A stretch of DNA of 64,000 nt, from assembly GCA_002862095.1 (NCBI GenBank), contig PHSQ01000001.1, positions 186,001 to 250,000 of the forward strand, in the 5' to 3' direction. Below are positions 53,433-64,000 of the stretch, piece by piece (position 1 is the first letter of the stretch; each line of letters begins with the position of its first letter). The translations under genes were made by a program, and so were the position numbers. The notes below the pieces were generated by a model, which saw only the letters and a list, made by a program, of their open reading frames with translations, was not told where the DNA came from and searched no databases. The DNA is from Methylocystis sp. KS32. Lineage in GTDB: Bacteria > Pseudomonadota > Alphaproteobacteria > Rhizobiales > Beijerinckiaceae.

Positions 53433-55589
53433 TTGCGCGTCGGCGACATCCCCCTTGAGGCGTGGCGCATGATTCTACGGCAATCCTGCTTCGCGCACAC
53501 ACTGAAAATCGGCCCGGGGCGCGCTTTGATCCTTCACGCCTTGAATCACCTGCGGCTCGCCGTGGATGACGAAGCATTGGCGTTGTTCGCGGCCTTCGAA
53601 ACGCCTCTTGCGACGCCGGAAGAGACGACTGCGCTTGCAAATCGATTTGGCTACAGGGTCGACATATTATCCGGGGCGATCGCAGCGCTCTATGAACGAG
53701 GATTTCTTACCGAGCGCACGCGGCGGGAAGAGCTGGAGGCGGCCGCCGCCACACTCGGCGAGGGCGCGGGGCGCGACCCGGGAGAGCGACTGGACGCCCT
53801 GCGTCGCGCGCGGCGAGAGGGCGCCGCCGACTACTGGGGCGCCAAAGGGACGCGCACGATCGCCAATCTCGGCGCGGCGAGACGCCGCATCGATGTCGCG
53901 CTTTTCGCCGACTGCGATCTGCAACGTGAGGCCGAATTTCTGAGTCTGGAGGGCGACAAGCGCGGTCTCGACATCCGTGTCGGCGCGACCTTTCCCGACG
54001 ACCCGCGCTGGGCGGCCGAGCGCTCGCACGACCTGATGCTGATTGGAGCGCTGCGCTCGCGGGGCTTCATCGGTGCGGCCGCGCCGGGCGAAGATGCGGT
54101 TGCACCCTATATCGAGGAAGCGCGCCGTCTTATCGAAGCCTTGCGCGCGGAGAGCGACAAGCCGATCCTGATCGACAATTTGCCCGAGCCCACCGTGCAG
54201 CCGCTTGGGCTGGCCGAGCGCGGAATCGAGGGTCATCGCAATCGTTATAGGCGCGCCAATCTCGCGCTCGCCGCGCTCGCGGAGGGCTTCGCCGACGTTC
54301 ACGTGGTCGATGTCGCCGCGGCGCTTGGGAAGGCCGGCGCTTCGCGCTGGCTCGACGACGGTCTGTTCTCTTTCAGTCATTTCGGTTCGCCGGGTTGGCT
54401 GATGCTGCGCCCGGAGAGCGAGAAAGCGGCCGTGCATGGCATATTTCCCGACACCGCACCGCTGGTGGAATTGATCGAGGGCGATCCGTTCGGGCGGGAG
54501 CGAATCGTCGCTCGCGCGCATATGGATGCGATCATGACCACGCTCGGGGTCGATCAAAAGAAATGCGTGATCGTCGATCTCGACGGCGTGCTTTGGCCTG
54601 GGGTTCTGGCCGAAACTGGGTCGCCCTTCGCATGGACTCCAGAGATTTCTGGACTTGCATCCTTCATTGGGCTTTATGTTGGAATCCATGAAGCGCTGAA
54701 AACGCTGAAGCGTCGCGGAATTGTGCTGGCCGCCGCCAGCAAGAACGACGAGGCGCTGTTGCGAGGACTCTGGACTTATCCGGAGTCCTATCCCCGCGAA
54801 CGTCTCCTTACGCCGGACGATTTCGTCGCCTGGCGCGTCAATTGGAACGACAAGTCGGCCAATATCCGCGAGCTTGCTTCGGAACTCGGCTTTGCGCTGA
54901 ACTCCTTCATTTTCATCGATGACCACCCGCATGAACGCGAGCGCGTCACGCGAGAACTCCCGGAGGTGGAGGCATGGGGCGAGGATTTGTTCGCGCTGCG
55001 CCGGCGCCTGCTCGATGACCCACGCCTGCAGCGCCCGCGCATAACGGCGGAGGCGGAGACGCGCAGCGCGCTCGTCAAGGCCCAGATCGATCGGGAAAAG
55101 CTGCGCGCCCAAACAGCCGACAGGGACGCGTTTCTGAAGTCGATCGACATTCGGGAGAAAATCGCAAGACTTGGCGCCGACGCGGACTTTTCTCGTGTCG
55201 AGGAATTGTTCCAGCGCACGACCCAGTTCAACGCCACCGGACGCAAATTCGCCTCGGCCGAGTTGTCGGCCCTCGTGGCGCGCGGGGGCGCTGTCCACGC
55301 CATGTGGGTCCGCGACCGTTTCGCCGACCATGGGCTTGTCGCGGCGGCGATCGTGGAAGGCGGAGAGGTTCTCGGTTTCGCCATGAGCTGTCGCGTCATC
55401 GGTCTTGGCGTGGAGCAGCGTCTGTTGACGAGGATCGTCGAGGACGCTGGAACAAGCGCGATCCTCGCGCGTATCGTCGAAACCTCCCGTAACGGCCCGG
55501 TGCGAAACCTATACAGGGACGGAGGCTTCACGCAGCGGGAAGATGGCGCGTGGGTCAAGTTAGGCGTGGAGCCGAGCCGCGCCGCCTGA
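53433..55589 (+). CDS. FkbH-like HAD-IIIC protein (start uncertain)
   Basis: KKCVIVDLDGVLWPGVLAE...LKRRGIVLAAASKNDEALLRGLW...FIFIDDHPHERERV...LFQRTTQFNATGRKF. Confidence 0.88.
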   Translation: MRVGDIPLEAWRMILRQSCFAHTLKIGPGRALILHALNHLRLAVDDEALALFAAFETPLATPEETTALANRFGYRVDILSGAIAALYERGFLTERTRREELEAAAATLGEGAGRDPGERLDALRRARREGAADYWGAKGTRTIANLGAARRRIDVALFADCDLQREAEFLSLEGDKRGLDIRVGATFPDDPRWAAERSHDLMLIGALRSRGFIGAAAPGEDAVAPYIEEARRLIEALRAESDKPILIDNLPEPTVQPLGLAERGIEGHRNRYRRANLALAALAEGFADVHVVDVAAALGKAGASRWLDDGLFSFSHFGSPGWLMLRPESEKAAVHGIFPDTAPLVELIEGDPFGRERIVARAHMDAIMTTLGVDQKKCVIVDLDGVLWPGVLAETGSPFAWTPEISGLASFIGLYVGIHEALKTLKRRGIVLAAASKNDEALLRGLWTYPESYPRERLLTPDDFVAWRVNWNDKSANIRELASELGFALNSFIFIDDHPHERERVTRELPEVEAWGEDLFALRRRLLDDPRLQRPRITAEAETRSALVKAQIDREKLRAQTADRDAFLKSIDIREKIARLGADADFSRVEELFQRTTQFNATGRKFASAELSALVARGGAVHAMWVRDRFADHGLVAAAIVEGGEVLGFAMSCRVIGLGVEQRLLTRIVEDAGTSAILARIVETSRNGPVRNLYRDGGFTQREDGAWVKLGVEPSRAA

Positions 55590-56685
55590 GCCAACCGGGA
55601 ACCGCCGCCCTCGACGCGAATTTGGTTCGGCGATTTCGTCGTCCCGTCAAGACAATCCCGACCGGCGCGGGAGGTGGCGGGCTATCCGGGATGCTGCTTT
55701 CAGGCTCTCATTTTGCGGATGGGGTCCAATCCGACGCCCTTCTTCGCGCACCAATTTATTATGCGCAACGAACCCTGTATCTACTCCGAGAATGTTGTGT
55801 TTCAAAGACTCTAAAGCGGTTCGGTCCAACTGAACCGTAGCCAGTCGATTGGGAGGCGAACCGGAATCAAATCGACGGCATGAATATGAGCGCTATCGAT
55901 CCGGCCAGGCGGCTCGTCGCCAAAATTTCCTCGACTATGCAATCCGCGTTAATGCGTCCGTTCAAAGGGGGATCTAAATTCGGTCCCCAGGATTACCCTG
56001 CGGCGTGAGGCGTCGCGCCTTCTTCAGTAGTCGTCGGGCGCTTCGTATTTCGCGGCGACATCGCATGCATAGCGGTCAATCGTATTGCCATTCGATTTCC
56101 GATCCAGGAATCTTTCACTCGGGACGCTTTCGATGTCGTGCTCGGCCAATCGGGCGGAAAGCGATTCAAGCGGTCCGTCGTCCAGGCGCTCAGCCTGCGC
56201 CGCCGAAGTTTCGCGTTGTTCGCAAACAGCGGCATTCCCATCCGATGACGGCGATTTGTTCTTGTGTGCGCCACGCGCAATGCGCAATCGCCGTTTACGC
56301 TCCAACCGCGTCTTCGAAATTGGCTCCACCGACTCCCAATCCATAGGTTTCCTGTCCCTCGTGTTCGTTTGCGCGCACGGCTCGCCGGGACGTCGGGAGA
56401 ATCGGAAGCGCGGTCATCCGCTTGCGGAGTCCGTCACGGGCTCCGCGAGTTGATATTCCGATTCGAATTCGATGTCGGCGAAAGATATCGCGTACATCGG
56501 GAAGGCCCCGGCGACGAAGCGAGAGATGCAGGATGGCGTTTGTCATTCGCGCCGCCTTGGAACGTGGAGAGCGCCGCGACGGAGGATCGGCGTCGGGCCT
56601 CGACGCCGGAGCGGAAATGCCGCCGGGCGACTCTTGCCTCGCGCTTGAAGGCGCCTTGGCCGCCCGCCAACCGGATGGTTTCCAC

Positions 56686-57075
56686 TCATGCTTCGACTTT
56701 TTTTGACTCGATTTCCGGCGCCAGGAAAAGAGTGGTGTCTCCCTTCAGCTTGTTGATCGCGAAAACGACTCTTCCGGACGCCGCTGCATAAGAGGGTCCC
56801 ATAAGCAACTCTTCGGCCTGAGCGTATCGTCTTCCGATTATCACTTGCGCCACGCGCCCCGCTTCGCGATGAAACAGCGCGTGCGCGCCAAGGCACTCAT
56901 GGTAAGAGGCGAGATGGCCATATTTGGTCCTCGCGACGCCATGCAGCCATTGGCCGAGGCTGCAGCGATCATCCCTGCCGATCGTCGCGGCGTCCGGACG
57001 AGATTGCGATGCGATCGCCAAATGCAGCTTCATCTTCCATTCGACATGGGTGGCGATCGCGGAATCGAAGTTCAT
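56686..57075 (-). CDS. Stand-alone CZB (chemoreceptor zinc-binding) domain protein
   Basis: MNFDSAIATHVEWKMKLHLAIASQ...GRDDRCSLGQWLHGVARTKYGHLASYHECLGAHALFHREAGRVAQVI; His/Cys/His/His pattern. Confidence 0.82.
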   Translation of the reverse strand: MNFDSAIATHVEWKMKLHLAIASQSRPDAATIGRDDRCSLGQWLHGVARTKYGHLASYHECLGAHALFHREAGRVAQVIIGRRYAQAEELLMGPSYAAASGRVVFAINKLKGDTTLFLAPEIESKKVEA

Positions 57076-57411
57076 GGCGTCTCTCTCGACAGGATCGATT
57101 TGGGTCAATCACGCTGCCCTTCGAAGCTTGCCTGTTCCTTTCTCCTTCGATGTGACGTGGAATAAGCGATATCGGGCGTGGGCGAGGCGTGGACCGATAC
57201 GGGTCATCGGGGGCCGACGCCCGCGTTGGCCGAACTATCATGTCTATTATCGGCGCTGCGGCGCATCCCTACCTACTTGCGCTTGGCGGTCATCTTCGGC
57301 TCTTTTCGGCGCGATCCAAAAAGCGGATAGTCTCCCCACCATATCCGCGCACCAGGCTGTTCCCCGCGATCTCGCCATCGAATTGCGCGGGCCTATCGCT
57401 AGGCAGCGTTA

Positions 57412-59097
57412 TCAAGGCCTCTCCTGAGCTTGTTGCTCATGGCCTTCGTAATGGGTCGCGGCGAGCGCTTCATGTAGCCTTGCAAAAATCCGTGTTTCTC
57501 CGATCGCCTCGGTAATGCCGTGCCGATCCATGTCCGAGCGCAGATATGGGCTGACTCGCGCGAACAGCACTTGCGTCCCCTGACTGCGTAAATCGTCGAG
57601 AAGCTCGTGAAGCGATCGAGCGGCGGAATAATCCAGGTCCGTGATGGCGCCGGCATCCACGACGAACCAGCGAACCTTTGTTGGCGCGCCCTCCACCAGC
57701 CCGCGGACCTCGCTCACAAAGGATTCCTCGTTCGCATAAAAGAGATCGGCGCCGAAACGATAGACGATCAATCCCGGCTCGGTCTGTAAGCCGGGGCTCG
57801 CCGGCGCCGGCGACCAGCGCCCGGATCGGTCCGGCGCGAGCAGCAGGGTGTGAGGTCGATAGCTGTGCCGAACATGCCGGATTAGCGAAAGGCCGATAGC
57901 CATGAGAATACCCGGCTCGACTCCTATGAACACCACGGAAACAGCGGTGAAGATCGCCAGATAGAACTCCCCCCGGCTCTCGCCGAAGATGGATCCAAGA
58001 CTCTTGATGTCGATCATGCCGATCGCGATCGTGAAAACGATGCTGGCGAGCGCGCAGCGTGGCAGAAATTGCAGCCACTCCGTCAGGAACAGCAGCACGA
58101 TGCAAACGACGGCGGCGAAGACGAGTTGCGCGAATTGGCTGCGCGCGCCCGCGCTCTCCGCCATGGCGGTCTGGGTTGGGCTACCGTTGACGACAAAGGC
58201 GCCGCTCACCGCGGCTGCGGCGTTCGCGGCCGAAAGCCCCAATATATCGGCATTCTCGTCGACGTGTTCGCGGCGCCGCAACGCGTATGCTCTCGAGGTC
58301 GCCGCGCTCTGGGCGATGATCATCACGAAGCATGACGCAGCGACTGGCAAAAGCGCAACGACCTCGCTCAGCGACGCCTCCGGCAGTTTGATCGACGGCA
58401 GGCCGCCAGGCACTGGACCGATGACGGCGAAGCCCCGCTTCTCAAGGTCGAATTCCACGCTGGCCGCGATCGTCGCGAGGACCGCGACGAGTGCGACGGG
58501 AAATCGGGGCGCGAAACGGCGCCCAAGCAGGATGGCGCTCACGACGAGCAAGGACAGTCCGAGTGTTTCGACATCGAACTGCCATCTGTTTTCGACGAGT
58601 TCCTTTATTTGGAGCAGCGTGCGATGCGCGGATGCTTCGATTCCCATCATGTCGCCAAGCATGGCGATCCCGACCTGGAAACCGACGCCGGTGAGAAATC
58701 CGACCAAAGCCGTACGCGAGAGAAAATTGGCGAGAAAGCCGAGCTTGAAGACCCGCGCCAGAAGAAGGAGGGCGGCGGTCAAAAGCGCCGCCTCGCCGAC
58801 GAGCGCCATGTATTGCTGGCTCTGGGGCTTCGCCATATGGGAAAGCGAACTCGAAAAAATCGCCGCGGTCGCGGAGTCCGCAGCGACCACCAGATGCCGC
58901 GACGAGCCGAAGAGCGCGAAAGCGACGAGAGGCAGCAGCACCGTATATAGCCCGGTGACCACCGGCGTCGCGGCGATCCGGGTATAGCCGAGCACCTGCG
59001 GAATGTTCATCGACGCCAGAGTTAACCCCGCGACGAAGTCTCGTCCCGCTTCGCGGAGGGTCAAAGGCCAAAGCCCGCCAAAAACCTTCAATTTCAT
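57412..59097 (-). CDS. SulP family anion permease with C-terminal STAS domain
   Basis: MKLKVFGGLWPLTLREAGRDFVAGLTLASMNIPQVLGYTRIAATPVVTGLYTVLLPL...VRWFVVDAGAITDLDYSAARSLHELLDDLR. Confidence 0.92.
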   Translation of the reverse strand: MKLKVFGGLWPLTLREAGRDFVAGLTLASMNIPQVLGYTRIAATPVVTGLYTVLLPLVAFALFGSSRHLVVAADSATAAIFSSSLSHMAKPQSQQYMALVGEAALLTAALLLLARVFKLGFLANFLSRTALVGFLTGVGFQVGIAMLGDMMGIEASAHRTLLQIKELVENRWQFDVETLGLSLLVVSAILLGRRFAPRFPVALVAVLATIAASVEFDLEKRGFAVIGPVPGGLPSIKLPEASLSEVVALLPVAASCFVMIIAQSAATSRAYALRRREHVDENADILGLSAANAAAAVSGAFVVNGSPTQTAMAESAGARSQFAQLVFAAVVCIVLLFLTEWLQFLPRCALASIVFTIAIGMIDIKSLGSIFGESRGEFYLAIFTAVSVVFIGVEPGILMAIGLSLIRHVRHSYRPHTLLLAPDRSGRWSPAPASPGLQTEPGLIVYRFGADLFYANEESFVSEVRGLVEGAPTKVRWFVVDAGAITDLDYSAARSLHELLDDLRSQGTQVLFARVSPYLRSDMDRHGITEAIGETRIFARLHEALAATHYEGHEQQAQERP

Positions 59098-60179
59098 TAA
59101 ACGCTCTCCATGAGCTGTTCTCTCGCGATCGAGCGTTTTCCGGCGTCGCCGTCGCCGGGGCGCCGATCTCGCTCCCCGAGGTCAGCCCAGCTGGTTTTGG
59201 CCATCGCGGCCATGCGCGCTCCGGTCTTGTTTCATTGGGAGATCGCTTCCGGGTTCATTCCGCTTGAAGTCTCGATCCGACGAATGCGCCCGCCTGAACG
59301 TCCGCGCGGCGTCCCGGCTCCGAATGCGCGTTTCACAAATTCCAGGCGCGAATCAACTGGCGCGAATCGTCTCAGGCCAGATCTCCATTGTGACGGGTGC
59401 GTTCGCCCCGCCGCGCCGGGCGGCGAGACGAGTCGAATCCAAAAGCAGCGACTCGGCTGAAGCAGCCTGGATGACCATAGGCGGAAAGCCATGGAGTTTC
59501 GAGAAGAGCGGCGACATGCGCAGAGCGTCCGCCGCCGCGCGGGCGGGAAGCGTTTAGAATCGAGGCTTGCCCGCGCGAGAATCGCCATGCATTCGGCGCG
59601 TCGTCGAAACCTGCTGGAAATGGATGTTCCGGCGGCTGGCGATCGCCTATCGCGAGCGTTCCGACGTCGGCGGCGCGACCAGCCTCGACGACCAGCCTCG
59701 ACGACCGAGTATCGAGCCGGAGCAATAGCCTCCGCCCTGGAAATAGAGAAAGGCTCGGGAGTGGTGGAAGCCGGGCGCAAGCGACCATTTCTCCATGTAG
59801 ACCGTCCAATTCGATCGCGGGAGGCCAGACGGGGTCCAATTCCTCGATACGCGCGCGAGATCCCTCCCCGCCAACCGGTCTTGGCCTGGAGCTTGAAAAG
59901 GTTCGGATTTCGGCGATCGAACTCATCGCAACATGCTATATGATAAAGCGGGTCCCGGAAAGCGCGGGCAATTTTCGCCGCGCGCCGCCCTTGAGGAGGA
60001 CGGCTTTGTTCTCGACCTTCCAATTCAAGAAACGGCGCGGGCGGAAAGCAGGCCGCCTCGGGATGAACCTGTCGCGCCCGGCTTTGGGTCCGGGCCGCCC
60101 CAGGCATTTGGCTTCGACAAAATTAGGACCTACAACCTCATGTCGTTATCGCGTCGCAGCCGCGACAGCGCCATCTCCG

Positions 60180-60395
60180 TCACTGCGACCGTTCAATTTT
60201 GTCGTATCCGAGCTCCTCAACATTGTGGGCGGTCTTGGAGTCCATCGAAACCTGTCGTTCGCTCCAATGTGGCATGGAGGGCAACTCCCGACCGTGCCGG
60301 CCAAGAAAACTTATCGCAATGATCGACATAAGCGCGGTCATCGCGAAGGCGCACGCGCAGCACACGTAAACGTCCGTCGCTTTTGTCTTTGTCAC
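60180..60395 (-). CDS. Small membrane hypothetical protein
   Basis: MTKTKATDVYVCCACAFAMTALMSIIAISFLGRHGRELPSMPHWSERQ. Confidence 0.4.
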   Translation of the reverse strand: MTKTKATDVYVCCACAFAMTALMSIIAISFLGRHGRELPSMPHWSERQVSMDSKTAHNVEELGYDKIERSQ

Positions 60396-60689
60396 TGAAG
60401 CGTCACTCCGACGAGCCCCGGCCCTCCGAGTGAGGAAATTCTGCTGGAAACGTCGAGATTAAGCAATCGGCCAGCCATGCGTCAGTTCGGCGCGGAACTT
60501 GGCGCGGGGGCGCGACAGGACGCGCCGACATTGTTTTGCGGCGTCTTTTTCATTTGCGCGACCGATCGCCGCATAAGCCGGTTCTCCGTTGCGCTTATGT
60601 CGAGACTGGCTACCATTGCCGAAAGGTCTCGCGTGGAAAACAAAGCCTTGGAGCAAGGCGTCGAACAAAGGAAAGGGAGGAGTAAAATC

Positions 60690-60929
60690 ATGACTCACGT
60701 CGCACACGAATTGCATGAGGAATTTCCGGAGAAGGCCGAGGCGATTAAGCAGTTGAAAGGCGCGAACACGCATTTTGCCAGGATCGCAGACACTTATCAC
60801 GAGCTAAACCGCGCCATTCACCGCATGGAGGCCAATGTGGAGCCGGTCGCGGACAGCACGCTCGAGGGTCTCAAGAAGCAACGCCTCACGCTCAAGGACG
60901 AAATCGCCCAGCTTCTCGCCATCGCGTGA
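60690..60929 (+). CDS. DUF465 (YdcH-like) protein
   Basis: MTHVAHELHEEFPEKAEAIKQLKGANTHFARIADTYHELNRAIHRMEANVEPVADSTLEGLKKQRLTLKDEIAQLL; SD gggaggag. Confidence 0.88.
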   Translation: MTHVAHELHEEFPEKAEAIKQLKGANTHFARIADTYHELNRAIHRMEANVEPVADSTLEGLKKQRLTLKDEIAQLLAIA

Positions 60930-60954
60930 ACCGGAGCGCGGCGAGCGGACTGTT

Positions 60955-61720
60955 TCACTCGCTTTGCGGCGCATCTTTACGAGCCTCGGCCGCGAGCGCC
61001 ATGAGCGTCGAGCGCAAATCCTCGGGAGTGGGGACGCGCACCGGAAAACACACTCGGGCGCAGGCGTCCCCGGCGATGAGATCCATCCCTTCCGGATCGA
61101 GGCCGCTCGCGCGCCACCGCGCTTGTTTTTCGCCGTTTTTACGCGCGAGCAGGGCCAGCGTTTCGGAATGTTCCGCGTTGAGGTGGGAGATCGCATCTTC
61201 CTCGGCGGCGATCAGGCTTTCCGCGCCATCGAGCGGAGTGAGCAGGGCTTGGGGTCCAAAGTCCGCGGCGCGGGCGAAGCCGCCGTTGAGATGAACCCTG
61301 AGGATCGTCGTCCGCCAAAATGAGAAATCCGGGAAATCGGCATAGAGAGCGGCTTTGGGATTGTGTCTGAGATAGCGCGCTTTCAGCGCCGGCTCGACGC
61401 TTCGCTCCGCTCTGGCCGAGAGGGTGAGGCGCGGATGGGCGAGTGGGTCGCCCCGGCCGATCTCCGGCAGCAATAGAGACAGGCGAGGATCGCGCTCCAG
61501 ATTTCGCGTGTGCGCGGCGAGGCGGGACATCAGCAGGATGGGACCGCCGTCGTAATCGGAGGCGATGGCGGTGAGAGTCGCGAATGGCGCGCCGTCGTCG
61601 CTCAATGTGCCCAGCGCCGCCGTTCGAATGACGCGGAGCAGCCGCTTGGACTCTCCGACCGGATCGAAAGAGGGGTCCTGTCCAGGGCCGGGGCGGGGCG
61701 CATCTTCCTTTTCTGTCAAT
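60955..61720 (-). CDS. HugZ-like pyridoxamine 5'-phosphate oxidase family protein with DUF2470 (start approximate)
   Basis: ESKRLLRVIRTAALGTLSDDGAPFATLTAIASDYDGGPILLMSRLAAHTRNLERDPRLSLLL. Confidence 0.88.
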
Positions 61721-62072
61721 GTCTTTACTCTCCAGTTCTCGCGCTTGGGGCGCGAGCTTTGCGGGAAGGCGTGCTTTTTGCGCCGAAAATGAGTATATAG
61801 AGGAGAAGGGGGCGGCGGCGCAGCCGCCCGAAGACGGTTGAGCGCCAAAAAGGCGCCAAGCCGCAATTTGGACGCGATGCCAGAGAAAATCGGCGGCCTC
61901 GCCAAAGCCTGAAGGGCAAGCGAGTTTCGCGCTGGTTCATCGACAAGACGCGGCGAGCGTCCGGCGCCGAAACAACGTCCTAGCATGACATGAAACCTTC
62001 AGCGCCGGTTCATGTCGCCAAGGTCATGACATATTCGGAGCCGTCAAGACCGCACAACAGCAAAGGTTGACA

Positions 62073-62771
62073 ATGCCGACCATCGCTCTCGTCGACGACG
62101 ATCGCAACATACTGACCTCCGTATCGATCGCTCTGGAAGGAGAAGGCTATCGGGTTCAAACCTATACGGACGGCGCCGCCGCCCTCGACGGTCTGCGGGC
62201 CAATCCGCCGGATCTTGCGATTTTCGACATCAAGATGCCGCGCATGGACGGCATGGAGCTTTTGCGGCGTCTGCGGCAAAAGTCCGATCTTCCCGTGATT
62301 TTCCTTACCTCCAAGGATGAAGAGATCGACGAGTTGTTCGGGCTGAAGATGGGCGCGGACGATTTCATCCACAAGCCATTCTCGCAGCGCCTTCTGGTCG
62401 AGCGCGTCAAAGCGATTTTGCGCCGCGCCAACCCGAAGGAAGCGGCGGCGCAGAAGGAATCCGAAGCTAAGATATTGGAGCGGGGCGCCCTGACGATGGA
62501 TCCCGAACGTCACGCTTGCACCTGGCGCGGCGATCAGGTGACGCTCACAGTAACGGAGTTCCTTATTCTTCAGGCGCTTGCCCAGCGCCCCGGCGTCGTC
62601 AAGAGTCGCAACGCGCTGATGGACGCGGCCTATGACGACCAAGTCTATGTCGACGATCGCACCATCGACAGCCACATCAAGCGGTTGCGCAAGAAGTTCA
62701 AGGTGGTCGACGATGATTTCGAAATGATCGAGACGCTTTACGGCGTCGGCTATCGTTTCAAGGAGGCCTGA
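62073..62771 (+). CDS. chvI: Two-component response regulator ChvI
   Basis: [41 protein letters not shown]...[51 protein letters not shown]. Confidence 0.93.
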   Translation: MPTIALVDDDRNILTSVSIALEGEGYRVQTYTDGAAALDGLRANPPDLAIFDIKMPRMDGMELLRRLRQKSDLPVIFLTSKDEEIDELFGLKMGADDFIHKPFSQRLLVERVKAILRRANPKEAAAQKESEAKILERGALTMDPERHACTWRGDQVTLTVTEFLILQALAQRPGVVKSRNALMDAAYDDQVYVDDRTIDSHIKRLRKKFKVVDDDFEMIETLYGVGYRFKEA

Positions 62772-62804
62772 ATTGACTAGGGGGCGGAGGGGCGCTGGCT
62801 GTCC

Positions 62805-64000
62805 ATGAGCATGGAGGCGCGCGAGCGGGCGCAAACCGCCTCACCGGCGCGTCAGAGCCGCGCCGGGCGCATGGCCTTGGTGCGCGCGATGAGGCTGCTG
62901 CGCACCGCGCAGGCCAGGCTTTCCTCGTCGCTCACGCGCCGCATCGTGGTGCTCAATCTGGGTGGACTCGTCGCGCTGCTCGCGGGCTTTCTTTACCTGA
63001 ATCAGTTCCGCGAAGGCCTGATCGACGCGCGCGTCCATAGCCTGCAGACGCAGGGAGAGATTATCGCGGCGGCGGTGGCGGCGTCGGCGTCCATCGACGC
63101 CGATGCGATCACGATCGATCCCGAAAAGCTTCTCAAACTCGCGCCCGGCGAAAGCTTCAGCGTCAATGACGAAAGTTCGCCGCCGCTGGAGTTTTCCCTA
63201 AATCCGGAACAGGTCGGACCCTTGCTGCGCAGGCTCGTGACGCCGACAGGGACGCGCGCCCGGATTTACGACCGCGACGGTTCGCTTCTTCTGGACTCGA
63301 AATCCGTTTCGGGCCGTTCCAACATTCTCCGTTTCGATCTCCGCCCCGTCGGGGCGGAGCGCATGGGTTGGGACGCGCATACGATGTTCGAAGAAGTCAT
63401 GAATGCGCTGAGGCGCTGGTCGCGACGGCCCGGTCTGCCGCTTTACGAGGATATCGGGATGGCCAACGGCAAGGCCTATCCGGAGGTCGCGGCGGCCCTC
63501 GGAGGGGCGGCGCAATCGGTGGTGCGCGTCAACGCCAAGGGGGAGACGATAATTTCGGTGGCGGTGCCGGTGCAGCGCTTCCGTTCCGTCCGGGGCGCCC
63601 TGCTGCTTTCCACTTTGGGCGGCGACATCGACGCGATAATCGCGACCGAGCGGTGGGCCATCATCCGAATCTTCCTCGTGTCCGCCGGCGTGATGCTTCT
63701 GCTCTCGCTGCTATTCGCGGGAACCATCGCGGAGCCGATGCGCAGGCTCGCCGAGGCGGCCGAGCGCGTGCGCCGCGGCGCCAAATCGCGCCAGGAAATC
63801 CCGGATTTTTCCGACCGGCAGGACGAGATCGGCCATTTGTCCGGCGCCCTGCGCGACATGACCAGGGCGCTCTATAATCGCATAGAGGCGATCGAACATT
63901 TCGCCGCCGACGTCGCTCACGAATTGAAAAATCCGCTGACGTCGTTGCGCAGCGCCGTGGAAACCCTGCCAATCGCCAAAACCGACGCCTCGCGCGAAAG
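62805..64000 (+). CDS. chvG: Sensor histidine kinase ChvG/ExoS (partial, runs off window end; absent from ORF track)
   Basis: MSMEARERAQTASPARQSRAGRMALVRAMRLLRTAQARLSSSLTRRIVVLNLGGLVALLAGFLYLNQFREGLIDARV...HFAADVAHELKNPLTSLRSAVETL (H-box). Confidence 0.92.
   Translation, partial: MSMEARERAQTASPARQSRAGRMALVRAMRLLRTAQARLSSSLTRRIVVLNLGGLVALLAGFLYLNQFREGLIDARVHSLQTQGEIIAAAVAASASIDADAITIDPEKLLKLAPGESFSVNDESSPPLEFSLNPEQVGPLLRRLVTPTGTRARIYDRDGSLLLDSKSVSGRSNILRFDLRPVGAERMGWDAHTMFEEVMNALRRWSRRPGLPLYEDIGMANGKAYPEVAAALGGAAQSVVRVNAKGETIISVAVPVQRFRSVRGALLLSTLGGDIDAIIATERWAIIRIFLVSAGVMLLLSLLFAGTIAEPMRRLAEAAERVRRGAKSRQEIPDFSDRQDEIGHLSGALRDMTRALYNRIEAIEHFAADVAHELKNPLTSLRSAVETLPIAKTDASRE

Noticed and set aside
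53667-55331. 554-aa ORF antisense to FkbH
   Set aside because: Shadow ORF in high-GC sequence.
57989-58987. 332-aa Ser/Ala/Arg-rich ORF antisense to SulP
   Set aside because: Composition typical of an antisense frame; SulP is unambiguous.

Overview
The window is GC-rich alphaproteobacterial chromosome, Hyphomicrobiales-like (GapR/DUF2312, ChvI/ChvG, Ppx-RppH-IspB gene order); genus not determined. Two ordinary core blocks flank an IS-laden accessory region. Left block (~0.1-12 kb): sulfurtransferase, eukaryote-type glutamine synthetase (frameshifted), glnB-glnA, a GH8 glycosidase fused to a degenerate GGDEF-like domain, an ABC transporter operon, an SDR and an APC permease. Accessory region (~12-33.5 kb, ending at tRNA-Gln): two identical-length copies each of two IS5-family elements (935 bp and 933 bp), an IS110-family element, an IS21-family element with a nonsense mutation in istA, an IS1182-family element, transposase and recombinase remnants, and three ~200-bp elements carrying only the first ~40 codons of a RAYT/Y1 transposase between near-perfect terminal inverted repeats. 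Three IS insertions can be removed in silico (IS plus one 3-bp target duplication) to restore continuous reading frames: a 402-aa membrane protein, an McrB-like restriction protein and a 114-aa secreted repeat protein. Right block (~33.5-64 kb): ppx, YibQ-like deacetylase, rppH, a trmN6-like gene, ispB, rmlABCD, an AaeXAB-type efflux operon with NodT lipoprotein, TetR, LysR/DoxX, a redoxin-2OG oxygenase next to FkbH, a stand-alone CZB protein, SulP, and chvI-chvG (chvG runs off the end). A 118-bp dispersed repeat with 7-bp terminal inverted repeats occurs three times. All calls are from reading sequence and translated ORFs; no database search was run.
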